A program made the translations under genes and the position numbers. Under the pieces are notes generated by a model. It worked only from the letters and a program-made list of their open reading frames with translations, was not told the origin of the DNA and did no database searches. Shown piece by piece: positions 15,838 to 26,132 of a stretch of DNA of 50,642 nt. Source of the DNA: Bacteroides sp. (GTDB lineage Bacteria > Bacteroidota > Bacteroidia > Bacteroidales > Bacteroidaceae). How positions within the stretch are numbered: the first letter of the stretch is position 1; every line of letters starts with the position of its first letter. The stretch is taken from contig JAGOOC010000005.1 of assembly GCA_017992695.1 (NCBI GenBank), positions 1 through 50,642 of the forward strand, written 5' to 3'.

Positions 15838-18231
15838 ATGAACTACGCTGAAATTTGTATCATCAAACGCGATGGTAAAAGAGAGGATTTCTCTATTAGT
15901 AAGATTAAGAGCGCCATTACAAAGGCGTTCAGTGCATCGGGCATCACCGATGAGCCGACCTTAGTGGCCGACATCACCATGAATGTAATCAACAAGTTCT
16001 CTACCCCCACCATCACCGTGGAGGAGATTCAAGACTTGGTCGAAAAAGAGCTGATGAGGGTGCGCCCGGAGGTAGCTAAGAAGTACATCATCTATCGCGA
16101 ATGGCGCAATACGGAACGCGAAAAGAAGACACAGATGAAACACGTAATGGATGGCATTGTAGCCATCGATAAGAATGACGTGAACCTGAGCAATGCCAAC
16201 ATGAGTAGCCACACTCCTGCCGGGCAGATGATGACTTTCGCCTCGGAGGTAACCAAAGATTATACGTATAAATACCTGTTGCCCAAGCGTTATGCCGAAG
16301 CACATCAACTGGGCGATATCCACATTCACGATCTCGACTATTACCCTACCAAAACCACCACGTGCATTCAGTACGATATGGACGATCTGTTCGAACGTGG
16401 TTTCCGCACGAAGAATGGTAGCATCCGCACCCCGCAAAGCATACAGAGCTATGCCACGCTGGCCACTATTATTTTTCAGACCAACCAGAACGAACAACAT
16501 GGCGGACAGTCTATTCCGGCATTCGACTTCTTCATGGCTAAGGGGGTAATCAAATCATTTCGCAAGCACCTGGCCTCATTTATCGGTTTCTACATCTCCA
16601 TAAACCAAGGCCCAGTGGTCGAAGAAAAAGCCATTCGCGCCTTGGCAGCCGAACATCTTTCGTCGATCAAACCCACCGAACTTGAACGGGAGACTTTCCG
16701 AGCGGCACTCGCAGCGTTGCAAATCAAAATGGAGAAAGAGCACCTGTACCAGATTACTGAAAAAGCGTTCGCTCAAACACGAAAAGACACGCATCAGGCT
16801 ATGGAAGGCTTCATTCACAACCTCAACACGATGCACTCGCGCGGAGGAAATCAAGTCGTATTCAGCTCCATCAACTACGGAACAGACACTTCGGCCGAAG
16901 GACGCATGGTTATCGAAGAGCTATTGAAAGCTACCATCGAGGGACTGGGCGAACGGGGTGAAGTGCCGGTATTTCCTATTCAGATATTCAAAGTGAAAGA
17001 CGGTGTGTCTTATTCAGATGAAGACATGGCCAAGGCAATGACCAACTTTGAAGCTGCCGAAGCGGGTGAGCTGAAATTCAGTACGCCCAACTTCGACCTC
17101 TTTCTAACGGCCTGCCGCACTACGGCCAAAGCACTTTTCCCTAACTTTATGTTTCTCGATGCACCGTTTAATCTAAACGATAAATGGGAAGCCTCCGACC
17201 CCAAGCGCTACCGTTACGAATTGGCAACCATGGGTTGCCGCACGCGCGTATACGAAAACGTAGCGGGTGAGAAAAGCTCATTGGGTCGTGGCAATCTCTC
17301 CTTTACCACGCTTAACATGCCACGCTTAGCCATCGAAGCCCGCATCAAGGCCGAAGGCCTTATCGAAGAGAGCCACAACAAAGATGCGGTGGAGCAGAAG
17401 GCAAAAGAAATCTTCCTCGAATCGGTACGCGAAATGTCGGCATTGGTGGCCGAGCAACTCTATGCACGCTACCAATATCAACGTACCGCACTGCCACGTC
17501 AATTCCCCTTCATGATGGGAAATGACGTATGGAAGGGTGGCGCTGCGCTTGACCCCGGCCAAGAGATAGGCGATGTGTTACGTAGCGGCACACTCGGCAT
17601 CGGCTTTATTGGCGGACACAATGCCATGGTAGCGCTTTACGGCGATGGGCACGCTCACAAACAGCAGTCGTGGGATACACTTTACGAAGCCGTGATGGAG
17701 ATGAACCGCGTGGCCGATGAATACAAAGCGAAATACAACCTCAATTATTCGGTATTGGCTACTCCGGCCGAAGGACTTTCGGGCCGTTTCACACGCATGG
17801 ATCGCCGTAAGTATGGCACTATCGCCGGTGTTACCGACAAGGATTACTATGTGAACTCCTTTCACATCGACGTAAAAGAGGCAGTCAGCATCACCGAAAA
17901 GATTAAGCTCGAAGCACCCTTTCACGCCATCACTCGTGGTGGACACATCACCTATGTGGAACTCGACGGAGAGGCACAAAAGAACATCCGCGCCATTGCT
18001 AAGATCGTGAAAGTAATGCACGATGAAGGTATCGGTTACGGCTCCATCAATCATCCCGTGGATACGTGTCACAATTGTGGATACAAAGGGGTTATTTTCG
18101 ATAAATGTCCGGTTTGCCAGAGCGAGAAGATCTTGCGCATGCGTCGCATCACAGGTTACTTAACGGGAGATTTGAATTCGTGGAACTCTGCTAAGCGATC
18201 AGAAGAAAAAGACCGGGTGAAGCACAATTAA
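15838..18231 (+). CDS. nrdD: Anaerobic (class III) ribonucleoside-triphosphate reductase
   Basis: A 797-residue glycyl radical enzyme that makes dNTPs from NTPs without oxygen. An ATP-cone regulatory domain covers residues about 5-95, the ten-stranded barrel follows, and the C-terminus has the zinc-binding pair CHNC and CPVC (about 742-763) and the glycyl radical motif RITGYL with Gly at about residue 773. The stop codon overlaps the start of nrdG by one base. A cobalamin riboswitch precedes the gene, although this enzyme needs no B12; the usual reading is that a B12-dependent class II enzyme elsewhere replaces it when B12 is plentiful. Confidence 0.97.
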   Translation: MNYAEICIIKRDGKREDFSISKIKSAITKAFSASGITDEPTLVADITMNVINKFSTPTITVEEIQDLVEKELMRVRPEVAKKYIIYREWRNTEREKKTQMKHVMDGIVAIDKNDVNLSNANMSSHTPAGQMMTFASEVTKDYTYKYLLPKRYAEAHQLGDIHIHDLDYYPTKTTTCIQYDMDDLFERGFRTKNGSIRTPQSIQSYATLATIIFQTNQNEQHGGQSIPAFDFFMAKGVIKSFRKHLASFIGFYISINQGPVVEEKAIRALAAEHLSSIKPTELERETFRAALAALQIKMEKEHLYQITEKAFAQTRKDTHQAMEGFIHNLNTMHSRGGNQVVFSSINYGTDTSAEGRMVIEELLKATIEGLGERGEVPVFPIQIFKVKDGVSYSDEDMAKAMTNFEAAEAGELKFSTPNFDLFLTACRTTAKALFPNFMFLDAPFNLNDKWEASDPKRYRYELATMGCRTRVYENVAGEKSSLGRGNLSFTTLNMPRLAIEARIKAEGLIEESHNKDAVEQKAKEIFLESVREMSALVAEQLYARYQYQRTALPRQFPFMMGNDVWKGGAALDPGQEIGDVLRSGTLGIGFIGGHNAMVALYGDGHAHKQQSWDTLYEAVMEMNRVADEYKAKYNLNYSVLATPAEGLSGRFTRMDRRKYGTIAGVTDKDYYVNSFHIDVKEAVSITEKIKLEAPFHAITRGGHITYVELDGEAQKNIRAIAKIVKVMHDEGIGYGSINHPVDTCHNCGYKGVIFDKCPVCQSEKILRMRRITGYLTGDLNSWNSAKRSEEKDRVKHN

Positions 18232-18692
18232 TGAACATTCTATACACCTATCCCGAGACGATTGTTGATGGCGAAGGCATCCGGTACTCCATTTACTTGG
18301 CGGGGTGTGAACATCGTTGCCCGGGTTGCCATAATCCTGAGAGCTGGAATCCGCATGCCGGTTCGGAACTGACGGAGGAGCGCATCTCAGCTATCATCCG
18401 AGAGATAAACGTCAACCCTTTGCTGGATGGCGTTACGTTCTCGGGGGGTGATCCGTTTTTTCATCCTGAAGCTTTCTTGTTACTCATTGAGCGCATCCGT
18501 CGAGAAACGCAACAGAACATCTGGTGCTATACCGGATATACCTACGAAGAGATTGTGAGCGATCCGCGACTTGCTCCACTACTCGAGTACATTGATGTGT
18601 TAGTCGAAGGTCGTTTCGTTGAAACACTGTATTCGCCACACTTGGAGTTTAGAGGAAGCAGCAATCAACGAATAATGCGACTTCCTCGGTAA
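18231..18692 (+). CDS. nrdG: Anaerobic ribonucleotide reductase activating protein
   Basis: A 153-residue radical SAM protein, normal in length. The CxxxCxxC cluster-binding motif is in the segment [16 protein letters not shown] near residues 26-41; [12 protein letters not shown] is the SAM-binding glycine-rich motif. It creates the glycyl radical on NrdD. The ATG shares one base with the nrdD stop (TAATG), so translation is coupled and the riboswitch controls both. Confidence 0.96.
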   Translation: MNILYTYPETIVDGEGIRYSIYLAGCEHRCPGCHNPESWNPHAGSELTEERISAIIREINVNPLLDGVTFSGGDPFFHPEAFLLLIERIRRETQQNIWCYTGYTYEEIVSDPRLAPLLEYIDVLVEGRFVETLYSPHLEFRGSSNQRIMRLPR

Positions 18693-18735
18693 ACAACCCT
18701 TTCTTCTGTTTGTTTCTATCTTAAAATCGTTCTTT

Positions 18736-20133
18736 ATGATGAAGCCAGCAACTTCCGCTATTGAATATACCGATGGACTCCCTGTTCCTCAACGAATAGG
18801 AGCGATTGTTGGTATATCTTTTGCCCTGACTATGGCCGTACTCGATATTAATATTGTCAATATTGTTCTGCCAACATTATCAAATGACTTTGGGACGTCT
18901 CCTTCTATCACTACGTGGATCATTAATGGTTATCAGTTAGCCATTGTTGTTTCCCTACTCTCGTTTGCTTCTTTGGGTGAACTATTCGGTTACCGTCGGA
19001 TCTTCCTTTCTGGCATCGGGTTGTTCTGCATCACTTCGCTAATTTGTGCGTTGTCCGACTCGTTCTGGACACTTTTGGTCGCGCGTATTTTTCAAGGATT
19101 TAGTGCTTCGGCTATCACGAGTGTCAACACGGCACAGTTGCGCACCATTTATCCACGCCATCAGATCGGTCGCGGTATGGGCATCAACGCGATGGTAATT
19201 GCTATCGCTGCAGCTGCGGGCCCTTCTGTAGCCAGTAGTATTCTTTCTGTTGCAACCTGGAATTGGTTATTTGCTATTAATATCCCATTAGGAGTAGTTG
19301 CTTTAGCATTGGGATATAAGTATTTGCCGCGCCAAGAGCAACGCTCGTCACTCCAATTTGACCGCATCAGTGCCTTGGCCAATGCAGTTACTTTTGGCTT
19401 ACTGATTTTCACCCTCGATGGATTTTCGAACAATCAACCTTGGGAACAATTACTGATTCAAGGCATTATTGTCATAGTAGTCGGTACCTATTATATACGT
19501 CGACAACTGACACAACCTTCGCCATTACTGCCTATCGATCTCATGAAAATCCCTATTTTCAGTTTCTCCATTATCACAAGTATTTGTTCATTTACCGCAC
19601 AGATGCTAGCGTTGGTGTCACTTCCTTTCTTTCTACAGCAAACACTAGGACATAGTCAAGTGATGACGGGATTATTACTTACCCCATGGCCTATCGCCAT
19701 ATTAATTGCTGCGCCCATAGCCGGTTTTTTGGTCGAGCGACAGGTTCATGCCGGCATATTGGGTAGCATAGGCATGTTGATATTTGCAACCGGATTATTT
19801 TCGCTCTCTACGCTAACCTACGAATCGTCCGAAATTGCCATCATCTGGCGATTGGCACTCTGCGGTATCGGCTTTGGGTTGTTTCAAACGCCCAACAACA
19901 GCACCATCATCTCTTCGGCCCCAATGAATCGTTCGGGGGGTGCTAGCGGTATGCTTGGCATGGCACGCTTGTTGGGACAGACCTTCGGAACCACTGCTGT
20001 AGCTTTACTGTTTAGCTTCGTTTCACCAAATCAAAGTACAACTAGTTGCCTGTTGGTAGGTGGTGGATTTGCTATTGTAGCCGCCATTGTTAGCGGATTG
20101 CGAATGACTAAGTCTAATTCCTTCTTCCCCTGA
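18736..20133 (+). CDS. MFS drug-efflux transporter, DHA2 (14-TM) type
   Basis: A 465-residue membrane protein with about 14 predicted hydrophobic segments. The family's D-x-x-x-V-N-x-A/V-L-P motif is seen as LDINIVNIVLPTLS near residue 35, and the G-x-L-x-D/E-x-x-G-R/Y motif as GELFGYRR. It should export small toxic compounds in exchange for protons; the substrate is unknown. It lies 43 bp after nrdG without an obvious promoter or terminator between, so it may be the third gene of the riboswitch-controlled transcript. There are two adjacent ATG codons at the start (18736 and 18739). Confidence 0.92.
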   Translation: MMKPATSAIEYTDGLPVPQRIGAIVGISFALTMAVLDINIVNIVLPTLSNDFGTSPSITTWIINGYQLAIVVSLLSFASLGELFGYRRIFLSGIGLFCITSLICALSDSFWTLLVARIFQGFSASAITSVNTAQLRTIYPRHQIGRGMGINAMVIAIAAAAGPSVASSILSVATWNWLFAINIPLGVVALALGYKYLPRQEQRSSLQFDRISALANAVTFGLLIFTLDGFSNNQPWEQLLIQGIIVIVVGTYYIRRQLTQPSPLLPIDLMKIPIFSFSIITSICSFTAQMLALVSLPFFLQQTLGHSQVMTGLLLTPWPIAILIAAPIAGFLVERQVHAGILGSIGMLIFATGLFSLSTLTYESSEIAIIWRLALCGIGFGLFQTPNNSTIISSAPMNRSGGASGMLGMARLLGQTFGTTAVALLFSFVSPNQSTTSCLLVGGGFAIVAAIVSGLRMTKSNSFFP

Positions 20134-20273
20134 GGGTGGCAAGCGCATACATAGCGAAATTAAGATAAAATGGAAGAATAAATGCTTGAAATCTCCAAAA
20201 ATTACGGACCTTTACAGCCGTTATTTGATAGCATTGCACCACAAAACGTGGAAACAATTTAAAATAAGAAGGT

Positions 20274-20756
20274 ATGGATTTAACCTCACTCCCCGAGAAA
20301 GCAAAGCGAGTAGAAAAGGAGAGCAAAGCGTTTTTCAAGGCCATTAAGAAGGGGCGTCTTCGCGAACTGGACGATACAATACATTGGCTACATGAAGAAG
20401 AATTTCGTGTTACTGATTGTTTGGAGTGTGCCAACTGCTGTCGCACCTTGGGCCCTCGCATCACCGATAAAGACATCGAACGCATCGGCAGCAATCTGCG
20501 CATGAAACCTGCTGAGGTGATAACGACCTATTTACGCATCGACGAAGATGGCGATTATGTGTTTAAAGAGATGCCTTGCCCATTTCTAGCGGCCGATAAC
20601 TATTGCTTCATTTACGAAGATAGGCCCAAAGCTTGTCGTGAATATCCACACACAGATCGGAAGAAGTTTCATCAAATTCATGCACTGACCGTGCGCAATG
20701 CTGCTACCTGTCCGGCCGTATTTAATATCTTGGAACGTCTTAAACGAGAGTTTTAA
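20274..20756 (+). CDS. YkgJ family cysteine cluster protein
   Basis: A 160-residue soluble protein. The family cysteines are visible as CLECANCC near residues 49-56 and as CPFLAADNYCFIYEDRPKAC-type spacing near residues 102-121, with a final Cys near residue 145. The family is thought to bind zinc or an iron-sulfur cluster; its function is not known. It stands alone between the MFS gene and a convergent outer membrane gene whose stop codon begins 4 bp after this gene ends. The 140 bp upstream hold no clear -7 match. Confidence 0.9.
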   Translation: MDLTSLPEKAKRVEKESKAFFKAIKKGRLRELDDTIHWLHEEEFRVTDCLECANCCRTLGPRITDKDIERIGSNLRMKPAEVITTYLRIDEDGDYVFKEMPCPFLAADNYCFIYEDRPKACREYPHTDRKKFHQIHALTVRNAATCPAVFNILERLKREF

Positions 20757-20760
20757 TAGA

Positions 20761-22248
20761 TTAGTGGCTTAACGGAACACTGATACCCAAATAGAAATCG
20801 GCAGCAGTACTTTTAACCGGGACAAACTCCGATGACACCTTGGTCAACATATAGTCTGATCCCACAAAGAAGTTGATCCAACAAGGTGAGAAGTTCAGCG
20901 CCAGTCCGTAAGTTTGGAATTGACTGTGAATAAAGGAGTAACTCAACGCAGCCTCAAACCACTTGATGGGGCGGTAGCTGGTAGAGAGTGTAAGCTCGGT
21001 ATAAGCCTTGGGCTGATAAAATCGGGTACTCGACAAGAGTCCGAAGGTAAGTTTATCTTTCAGCAATTCATATTCGCCGCCCACATTGAGTGTGCTTCTG
21101 AGCCGGGTAGTACGCTTCTTTTGACCTTGTTCGCGAAAGTGAGTAAGGGCTTCCAGATCATCGATCATTGAATCGAACTGGTCGCTCAGGCTTGGCTGGT
21201 CTGGTGCCGACTCATTAATCGCCAAATCGAATCCGTCAAATTCAAAGTTCCCATTGGCAACACCATACACCCCTTTACCCCAATTGATAAACCCAAAATC
21301 GAGCAATGCAGCCGAAAGCGTGAGTTTGTTTGTCAACCGATAAGAAGCACCGAGGTCGACACCTGCGCCATAGCCGGCAATGCCTGCACCATCTACGTCG
21401 AAGCCGCTGATGTAAGGCCGGCCTTCCTTATCTAACTTCTCTTCGGTTTTCAATCCCTTCACCGAAGCATGGAGTGTACCTTGCGAAGTGATGTTCCACT
21501 GTCCGGCATTCATCACTGCATGCAACTGATCGATTTGCGCTTCGGCCGATCCGACTCCTAACAAGAGTTTCAGCTTACCCCCCACGGTTAACTTATCGTT
21601 AATGGGTCGCGAGTAGCCTACACCTGCTTCTACATAAGATTCGGCTGTACTTTTCAGGTTACGGATATCGTAGGTAGTGCCCTCTGCTCCGTTGCCTCTC
21701 TTCATCAGTTCGAACAAGGACTTTGGTGCGCTTAGACCGGCGTTTGCGCGGAGCGAGAGGTCAACCGACCAAAAGCCCTGATCCGAGTACCAGCCTGCAC
21801 CGAGAAACTGCGTAGCTAAACCGGTGTAGATGCGATTGTCTGTTTTCAGTCCATTTAGGAAGTCATCGGCATCCACCGATGAGTCGAGAAAAAGAACCGT
21901 TTCATCTCCTTTGGGGTAAACGAGCTGATCGAGCGTCAGTCCGTTGGTCGAGAACGAGGGGTTCACCGTGCCCAATACGGGAATAGAAACATAACCTCGT
22001 TCGGGTCTGAATGCAGGGTTCTGCAAGCTTCTCACTGTAGCACTTTTCATGAAGTAAGAAGTTCGCGACTGTTGAGCAGCCAGTTCGCTAACAGCTGCCG
22101 AGCAACAGATGAGGGTAGCGAGCAGTGCCAACTTAGGGTGAGTCAATCGACTATCGAAGTTAGTCAATCGATTGTTAAAGTAAGTCAATCGCTTATTTAA
22201 GGGGATCAATAGATAATTCATACGTGTTTCTTCTTGTTTTGACGTCAT
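20761..22248 (-). CDS. DUF5723-type outer membrane beta-barrel protein
   Basis: A 495-residue protein resembling DUF5723, a Bacteroidetes family of predicted outer membrane barrels. The signal peptide is preceded by an unusual extension that contains three tandem heptads (RLTYFNN, RLTNFDS, RLTHPKL at residues 20-40), encoded by a 21-bp DNA repeat at 22141-22203; the hydrophobic core and an AxA-type cut site follow at about residues 40-60. The rest alternates short beta strands and ends in ISVPLSH. The start ATG overlaps the stop of the upstream lipoprotein gene (ATGA), which suggests coupling; the internal ATG at residue 10 (MNYLL) is an alternative. Function is unknown. Confidence 0.8.
   Translation of the reverse strand: MTSKQEETRMNYLLIPLNKRLTYFNNRLTNFDSRLTHPKLALLATLICCSAAVSELAAQQSRTSYFMKSATVRSLQNPAFRPERGYVSIPVLGTVNPSFSTNGLTLDQLVYPKGDETVLFLDSSVDADDFLNGLKTDNRIYTGLATQFLGAGWYSDQGFWSVDLSLRANAGLSAPKSLFELMKRGNGAEGTTYDIRNLKSTAESYVEAGVGYSRPINDKLTVGGKLKLLLGVGSAEAQIDQLHAVMNAGQWNITSQGTLHASVKGLKTEEKLDKEGRPYISGFDVDGAGIAGYGAGVDLGASYRLTNKLTLSAALLDFGFINWGKGVYGVANGNFEFDGFDLAINESAPDQPSLSDQFDSMIDDLEALTHFREQGQKKRTTRLRSTLNVGGEYELLKDKLTFGLLSSTRFYQPKAYTELTLSTSYRPIKWFEAALSYSFIHSQFQTYGLALNFSPCWINFFVGSDYMLTKVSSEFVPVKSTAADFYLGISVPLSH
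22141..22203. repeat. Three tandem 21-bp repeats in the signal-peptide region
   Basis: Three copies of a 21-bp unit, each starting AGTCAATCG, at 22141, 22162 and 22183. They encode three seven-residue RLT repeats just ahead of the hydrophobic core of the DUF5723 signal peptide. Confidence 0.85.
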
Positions 22249-23351
22249 AGCTTAATGCCTCCACTGGTTTTTAATTGAAGCGCCATGGTCACTTTCTGAT
22301 TCTTGTTCAAATACTCTCCTGTCACTTGTGTCGTATCGTCTTTCGGTCTGCCCGAGAGCGCAAGCTCCAGTTCAATGTTACGCGCATCCTTCATCTTGGG
22401 CAAATCTTTTGATTGAAAGGCGAAGGAGACCTCCTTCGGCCCTTTTCCTACCACCTGTTGCGGCGGCAAATCAATATCAAGACGCTTGCCTGCAGCATCG
22501 GTAATGTACATCTTCACATCGATATTGAAAGGAAACTCATTGTTGAACGTGCCATAAATGGTTGTGGTTCCTGAAGAGAAAAGATAGTCAACAAGCGTCT
22601 CATCAAAAGCATTCTTGATAGTTTCGGTGCTCATAGCACGAAACCTCGCCGACGGAATAAAAGGCAGATCGAGTATGTATTTGAAGCTTTTTAGGGCAGT
22701 AATGCCAGAGCCGATAGACTTAATTGTCGCGGCAACATCAATTTGCCGGGGTGTTCCTTCAATGAGTTGATCAATATCTTTGCTTATGGTCGCCGAATAA
22801 GAGGGAGATTCAAGCGCAAAATCCGAAGCAATCGTAAAGACGGATTCAACCGGTGGTGAGCCGTATGCACCTTGGCTGCCTTTCAGTTTCAAAGAGCCCT
22901 CAATCTTACCGTCTCCTTCTACATCGGCATCAATGGTAAAAGTGGGATACTGGAGCCCTAATACAAAGTTTTCGGGGAACATCTCGTCTAAACCGTCAAT
23001 GCTAAAACAAAAACCAGGCAAAGCGATTCCGCCTTCGGGCATCCATGAGTTGTTGAAGTTCGGAATCGAAGGCAGCTCCGGAATCTGAAACGGAACCTTT
23101 ACTTCGCCTTCAAAGCGCATGTAATAGTCTCCTAGTTCTGTGGTGTCTAACTCAGTAATTTGGTCCAGATCAATCACGTCATTTACTTTAATAACGCCCG
23201 TGCCTAGCGGAATCGACCACTCCTTGCCCACCGTTAAATCGTCTGTATTGAGATCGCCTAAATCATACCTGCTATCTACGCAAGATATAAACAAAAAAAG
23301 AGCTACGAGCCACATGTATTTGCTGACTTTCGCATGGGTATACTTCATCAT
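22245..23351 (-). CDS. Lipoprotein of unknown function, partner of the DUF5723 gene
   Basis: A 368-residue protein with a lipoprotein signal (WLVALFLFISC, Cys near residue 25). The mature part is beta-rich with many Pro, Asp and Gly residues, and has short repeated hydrophobic/acidic segments of the kind seen in surface-exposed lipoproteins. I do not recognise a catalytic motif. The stop overlaps the start of the DUF5723 barrel gene by 4 bp, so the two probably form a lipoprotein/barrel pair, and they share the promoter at 23385-23392. Its start has two Met codons in a row (MMKYTH). Confidence 0.85.
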   Translation of the reverse strand: MMKYTHAKVSKYMWLVALFLFISCVDSRYDLGDLNTDDLTVGKEWSIPLGTGVIKVNDVIDLDQITELDTTELGDYYMRFEGEVKVPFQIPELPSIPNFNNSWMPEGGIALPGFCFSIDGLDEMFPENFVLGLQYPTFTIDADVEGDGKIEGSLKLKGSQGAYGSPPVESVFTIASDFALESPSYSATISKDIDQLIEGTPRQIDVAATIKSIGSGITALKSFKYILDLPFIPSARFRAMSTETIKNAFDETLVDYLFSSGTTTIYGTFNNEFPFNIDVKMYITDAAGKRLDIDLPPQQVVGKGPKEVSFAFQSKDLPKMKDARNIELELALSGRPKDDTTQVTGEYLNKNQKVTMALQLKTSGGIKL

Positions 23352-23384
23352 ATCCAGTATTATTTATTTTGTGTTAAAGCGGTG

Positions 23385-23392
23385 CAAAGGTA
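23385..23392 (-). promoter_or_regulatory. -7 element for the lipoprotein-DUF5723 operon
   Basis: Reads TACCTTTG on the minus strand, 33 bp upstream of the ATG at 23351. Confidence 0.6.
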
Positions 23393-23516
23393 ACCAATTC
23401 TTTATAAACTTCATCTTTCTTAGACAAACATAAAACGCTATCCATCTTTGGTTAGCCAAAACGATATCAATGACTTAGAGAAGAGCATTCAAACTAATCA
23501 CTGATATAAAAAAAGA

Positions 23517-23550
23517 GCGGATGCTTCAAAACGAGGTTTGAAACATCCGC
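23517..23550 (-). terminator. Terminator of the tsaB-to-rseP operon
   Basis: GCGGATG/CATCCGC outer stem and TTCAAA/TTTGAA inner stem; on the minus strand a run of seven T follows. It lies 28 bp past the rseP stop. Confidence 0.85.
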
Positions 23551-23577
23551 CTATAGTAAGGGGTAGAGAGTTACTTC

Positions 23578-24933
23578 TTAAAAGAAATACCGAAGAACGT
23601 CATTAAAGTTCGCCCAAAGGAGCAAGCCAAAGAGCAGAAACATACCCACCATTTGAGCGTACTCCATAAACTTGTCGCTGGGTTTGCGACGCGCAATAAT
23701 CTCGTAGAACAAGAACAGCACATGCCCACCATCGAGCGCAGGTATGGGAAGAATGTTCATGAATGCCAGTATGATCGAAAGGAAGGCAGTCATGTACCAG
23801 AACTGATGCCAATCCCATGTAGCCGGGAAGATACTACCGATAGTACCGAAACCTCCCAACTGTTTGGCACCCTCTTTCGAGAAGAGGTATTTCATGTTAC
23901 CCACATAACCCTTGAGTGTCTTCACGCCAAGCGCTGCACCGGCAGGAAAGGAGGAGGCAAAGCTATAGTTCGTTTTCACCACAGGAATCAGCCGGCTGAT
24001 GTTGGCCACTGGGAAAACGCCTATTTGGAAAGCAGAGTCGGTACGCAGCGTAAGGGTATCGGTTACCCCGCCGCGCACGTAAGTCAAAGCGACAAGATGC
24101 GGATCAATACTATCGCCACGCAAAGCAGCCGCACGCTGCTGACGATCGGCCATGGCAGCCTTGAAGTCGGCATAAGCGATGGGCTTGCCATCCAGCGCAA
24201 TGATGCTGTCGCCCACTTGAATGCCCGCAGTCATAGCCGGCGACTGAGCGATCAGGCTATCGATAACAAAGGGGAAACGGTAAGAGGCAAAGCGAATGCT
24301 GTCGCCCATCAAACGCTGCATCATATCTTCGGGGATGAAGACAGAGGCTTTTACGCCATCACGCAGTACGGTTACTTCGCGCGCATCGGCTATCTGACTA
24401 AGCATATCGCCATCGTAGCGGACAAAAGGCACACCATCGGCCGAAATCAGCACGTCGCCATCACAAAAGCCTACCTTCTTGGCGGTTTCGTTAAACTCCA
24501 TGCCCAGCGGTGCTTGCTGCACAGGAATATACTCGTCACCCCAAGCAAATAGAATCATGGAGTAGATAAAGAGAGCGAGCAGGAAGTTAAACAATACCCC
24601 ACCCACCATGATGAGCAAACGCTGCCAAGCCGGCTTCGAGCGAAACTCCCAAGGCTGTTCGGGTTGTTTCATCTGATCGGTATCCATCGACTCATCGATC
24701 ATACCGGAGATTTTGACATAACCGCCTAAGGGCAACCAGCCTATAGCATATTCGGTATCACTCTTGCGCGGTTTAAATTTGAACAGCGTGAACCAAGGAT
24801 CGAAGAAAAGGCAGAACTTTTCGACACGTACTTTGAATAAGCGAGCAAAAAGAAAATGTCCGCCCTCGTGAACAATAACGAGCAGCGAAAGGCTCATGAT
24901 CAGTTGCAGGGCACGGATTAAGAATGTTTCCAT
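23578..24933 (-). CDS. rseP: Site-2 protease RseP (M50 metalloprotease)
   Basis: A 451-residue intramembrane zinc protease. The HExxH motif is HEGGH in the first membrane helix (about residues 22-26), the third zinc ligand is in the conserved ILPIPALDGGHV segment of the penultimate helix, and one or two PDZ-like domains occupy the periplasmic middle (the second has the typical MTAGIQVGDSIIALDG sequence). It cuts membrane-bound anti-sigma factors and remnant signal peptides. It is the last gene of a seven-gene minus-strand cluster, 23 bp after dxr. Confidence 0.95.
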   Translation of the reverse strand: METFLIRALQLIMSLSLLVIVHEGGHFLFARLFKVRVEKFCLFFDPWFTLFKFKPRKSDTEYAIGWLPLGGYVKISGMIDESMDTDQMKQPEQPWEFRSKPAWQRLLIMVGGVLFNFLLALFIYSMILFAWGDEYIPVQQAPLGMEFNETAKKVGFCDGDVLISADGVPFVRYDGDMLSQIADAREVTVLRDGVKASVFIPEDMMQRLMGDSIRFASYRFPFVIDSLIAQSPAMTAGIQVGDSIIALDGKPIAYADFKAAMADRQQRAAALRGDSIDPHLVALTYVRGGVTDTLTLRTDSAFQIGVFPVANISRLIPVVKTNYSFASSFPAGAALGVKTLKGYVGNMKYLFSKEGAKQLGGFGTIGSIFPATWDWHQFWYMTAFLSIILAFMNILPIPALDGGHVLFLFYEIIARRKPSDKFMEYAQMVGMFLLFGLLLWANFNDVLRYFF

Positions 24934-24956
24934 TTATTTAAATTATGAATGATAAA

Positions 24957-26129
24957 TTAGTTGTTATGAATAAGTTGAGTTGCTATGCGTCGCGCTTCGG
25001 CATCGGTAGCTACATAATCATCGTAAGTAGGTGCAGAGACAAAGCTAACCCGATTCATGGTTTGTTCGATTACATCGCTCATGCCAAGGAAGCTGATGTG
25101 ATCGCGCAAGAAAGCGGCAACAACCACTTCATTGGCCGCATTGATGATGCAGGGCATGTTGCCTCCGCGATACATGGCTTCGTAAGCCAATGCAAGGTTG
25201 CGAAAGCGTTCCGTGTCGGGTTGTTCAAAAGTCAGGTTGGTGCACTGCGTAAAGTCAAGGCGCTCAAACGACGAACGAACGCGATCGGGGTAAGAGAAAG
25301 CGTACTGAATGGGCAGACGCATATCGGGCATGCCCAATTGGGCCTTCATCGATCCATCTTCAAACTGTACCATGGAGTGAATAACCGATTGCGGATGCAC
25401 TACTACCTCTATCTGGTTGGGCTGTAAGCCAAAAAGCCATTTCGCTTCAATCACTTCGAACCCTTTGTTCATCATCGAAGCCGAATCAATGGTGATCTTA
25501 GCGCCCATCTCCCAGTTGGGGTGTTTCAGGGCCTGTGCTTTGGTAACATGATGCAACTGCTCCAGGGTGAAGGTGCGGAAAGGGCCACCCGAAGCAGTGA
25601 GTATCACTTTTTCGATCGGATTGCCTACCTCGCCTGCTAAGCATTGAAACACGGCCGAATGCTCGGAGTCGACGGGCAATATCGGTGTGCGATACTGCTG
25701 TGCAAGCTCGTTTATCAACTCACCGGCTACCACCAGCGTCTCTTTGTTGGCCAGTGCAATGGCTTTGCGCGCACGTATGGCGTTGATAGTTGGTTTCAGC
25801 CCGGCATATCCTACCATGGCTGTAAGTACAATATCAATAGGTTGAGACTCTACAATCTGACACAGCGCATCGGCTCCGGCATACACTTTAATAGGCAGAT
25901 CGGCCAGTGCATCTTTGAGCTGATGATATTTTGTTTCGTTGGCAATAACCACTGCCTCGGGTTGAAATTTGCGCGCCTGTGCAATAAGGAGTTCTACTTT
26001 GTTAAGAGCCGTCAAGGCGTACACTTCATACCGCTCGGGATGTTGTTCGATCACCTGCAAGGCTTGCGTGCCTATAGAGCCGGTAGAGCCGAGAATGGCT
26101 ATCTGTTTCTTTATTATTTCTTTATTCAT
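24957..26129 (-). CDS. dxr: 1-Deoxy-D-xylulose 5-phosphate reductoisomerase
   Basis: A 390-residue NADPH-dependent enzyme, the second step of the non-mevalonate isoprenoid pathway. Landmarks are the N-terminal GSTGSIG coenzyme loop, ALANKETLV, the metal site PVDSEHSA, the flexible loop SGGPFR, NKGFEVIEAKWLF and HPQSVIHSMV. Length is normal. The gene begins 3 bp after the stop of the M23 peptidase gene. Its presence next to murA and rseP in an envelope cluster fits a supply of undecaprenyl carrier. Confidence 0.97.
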   Translation of the reverse strand: MNKEIIKKQIAILGSTGSIGTQALQVIEQHPERYEVYALTALNKVELLIAQARKFQPEAVVIANETKYHQLKDALADLPIKVYAGADALCQIVESQPIDIVLTAMVGYAGLKPTINAIRARKAIALANKETLVVAGELINELAQQYRTPILPVDSEHSAVFQCLAGEVGNPIEKVILTASGGPFRTFTLEQLHHVTKAQALKHPNWEMGAKITIDSASMMNKGFEVIEAKWLFGLQPNQIEVVVHPQSVIHSMVQFEDGSMKAQLGMPDMRLPIQYAFSYPDRVRSSFERLDFTQCTNLTFEQPDTERFRNLALAYEAMYRGGNMPCIINAANEVVVAAFLRDHISFLGMSDVIEQTMNRVSFVSAPTYDDYVATDAEARRIATQLIHNN

Positions 26130-26132
26130 GAC

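Noticed and set aside
23352-23516. Gene in the gap before the rseP terminator
   Set aside because: Only a promoter for the lipoprotein gene is seen; open frames are short and A/T-rich without motifs.
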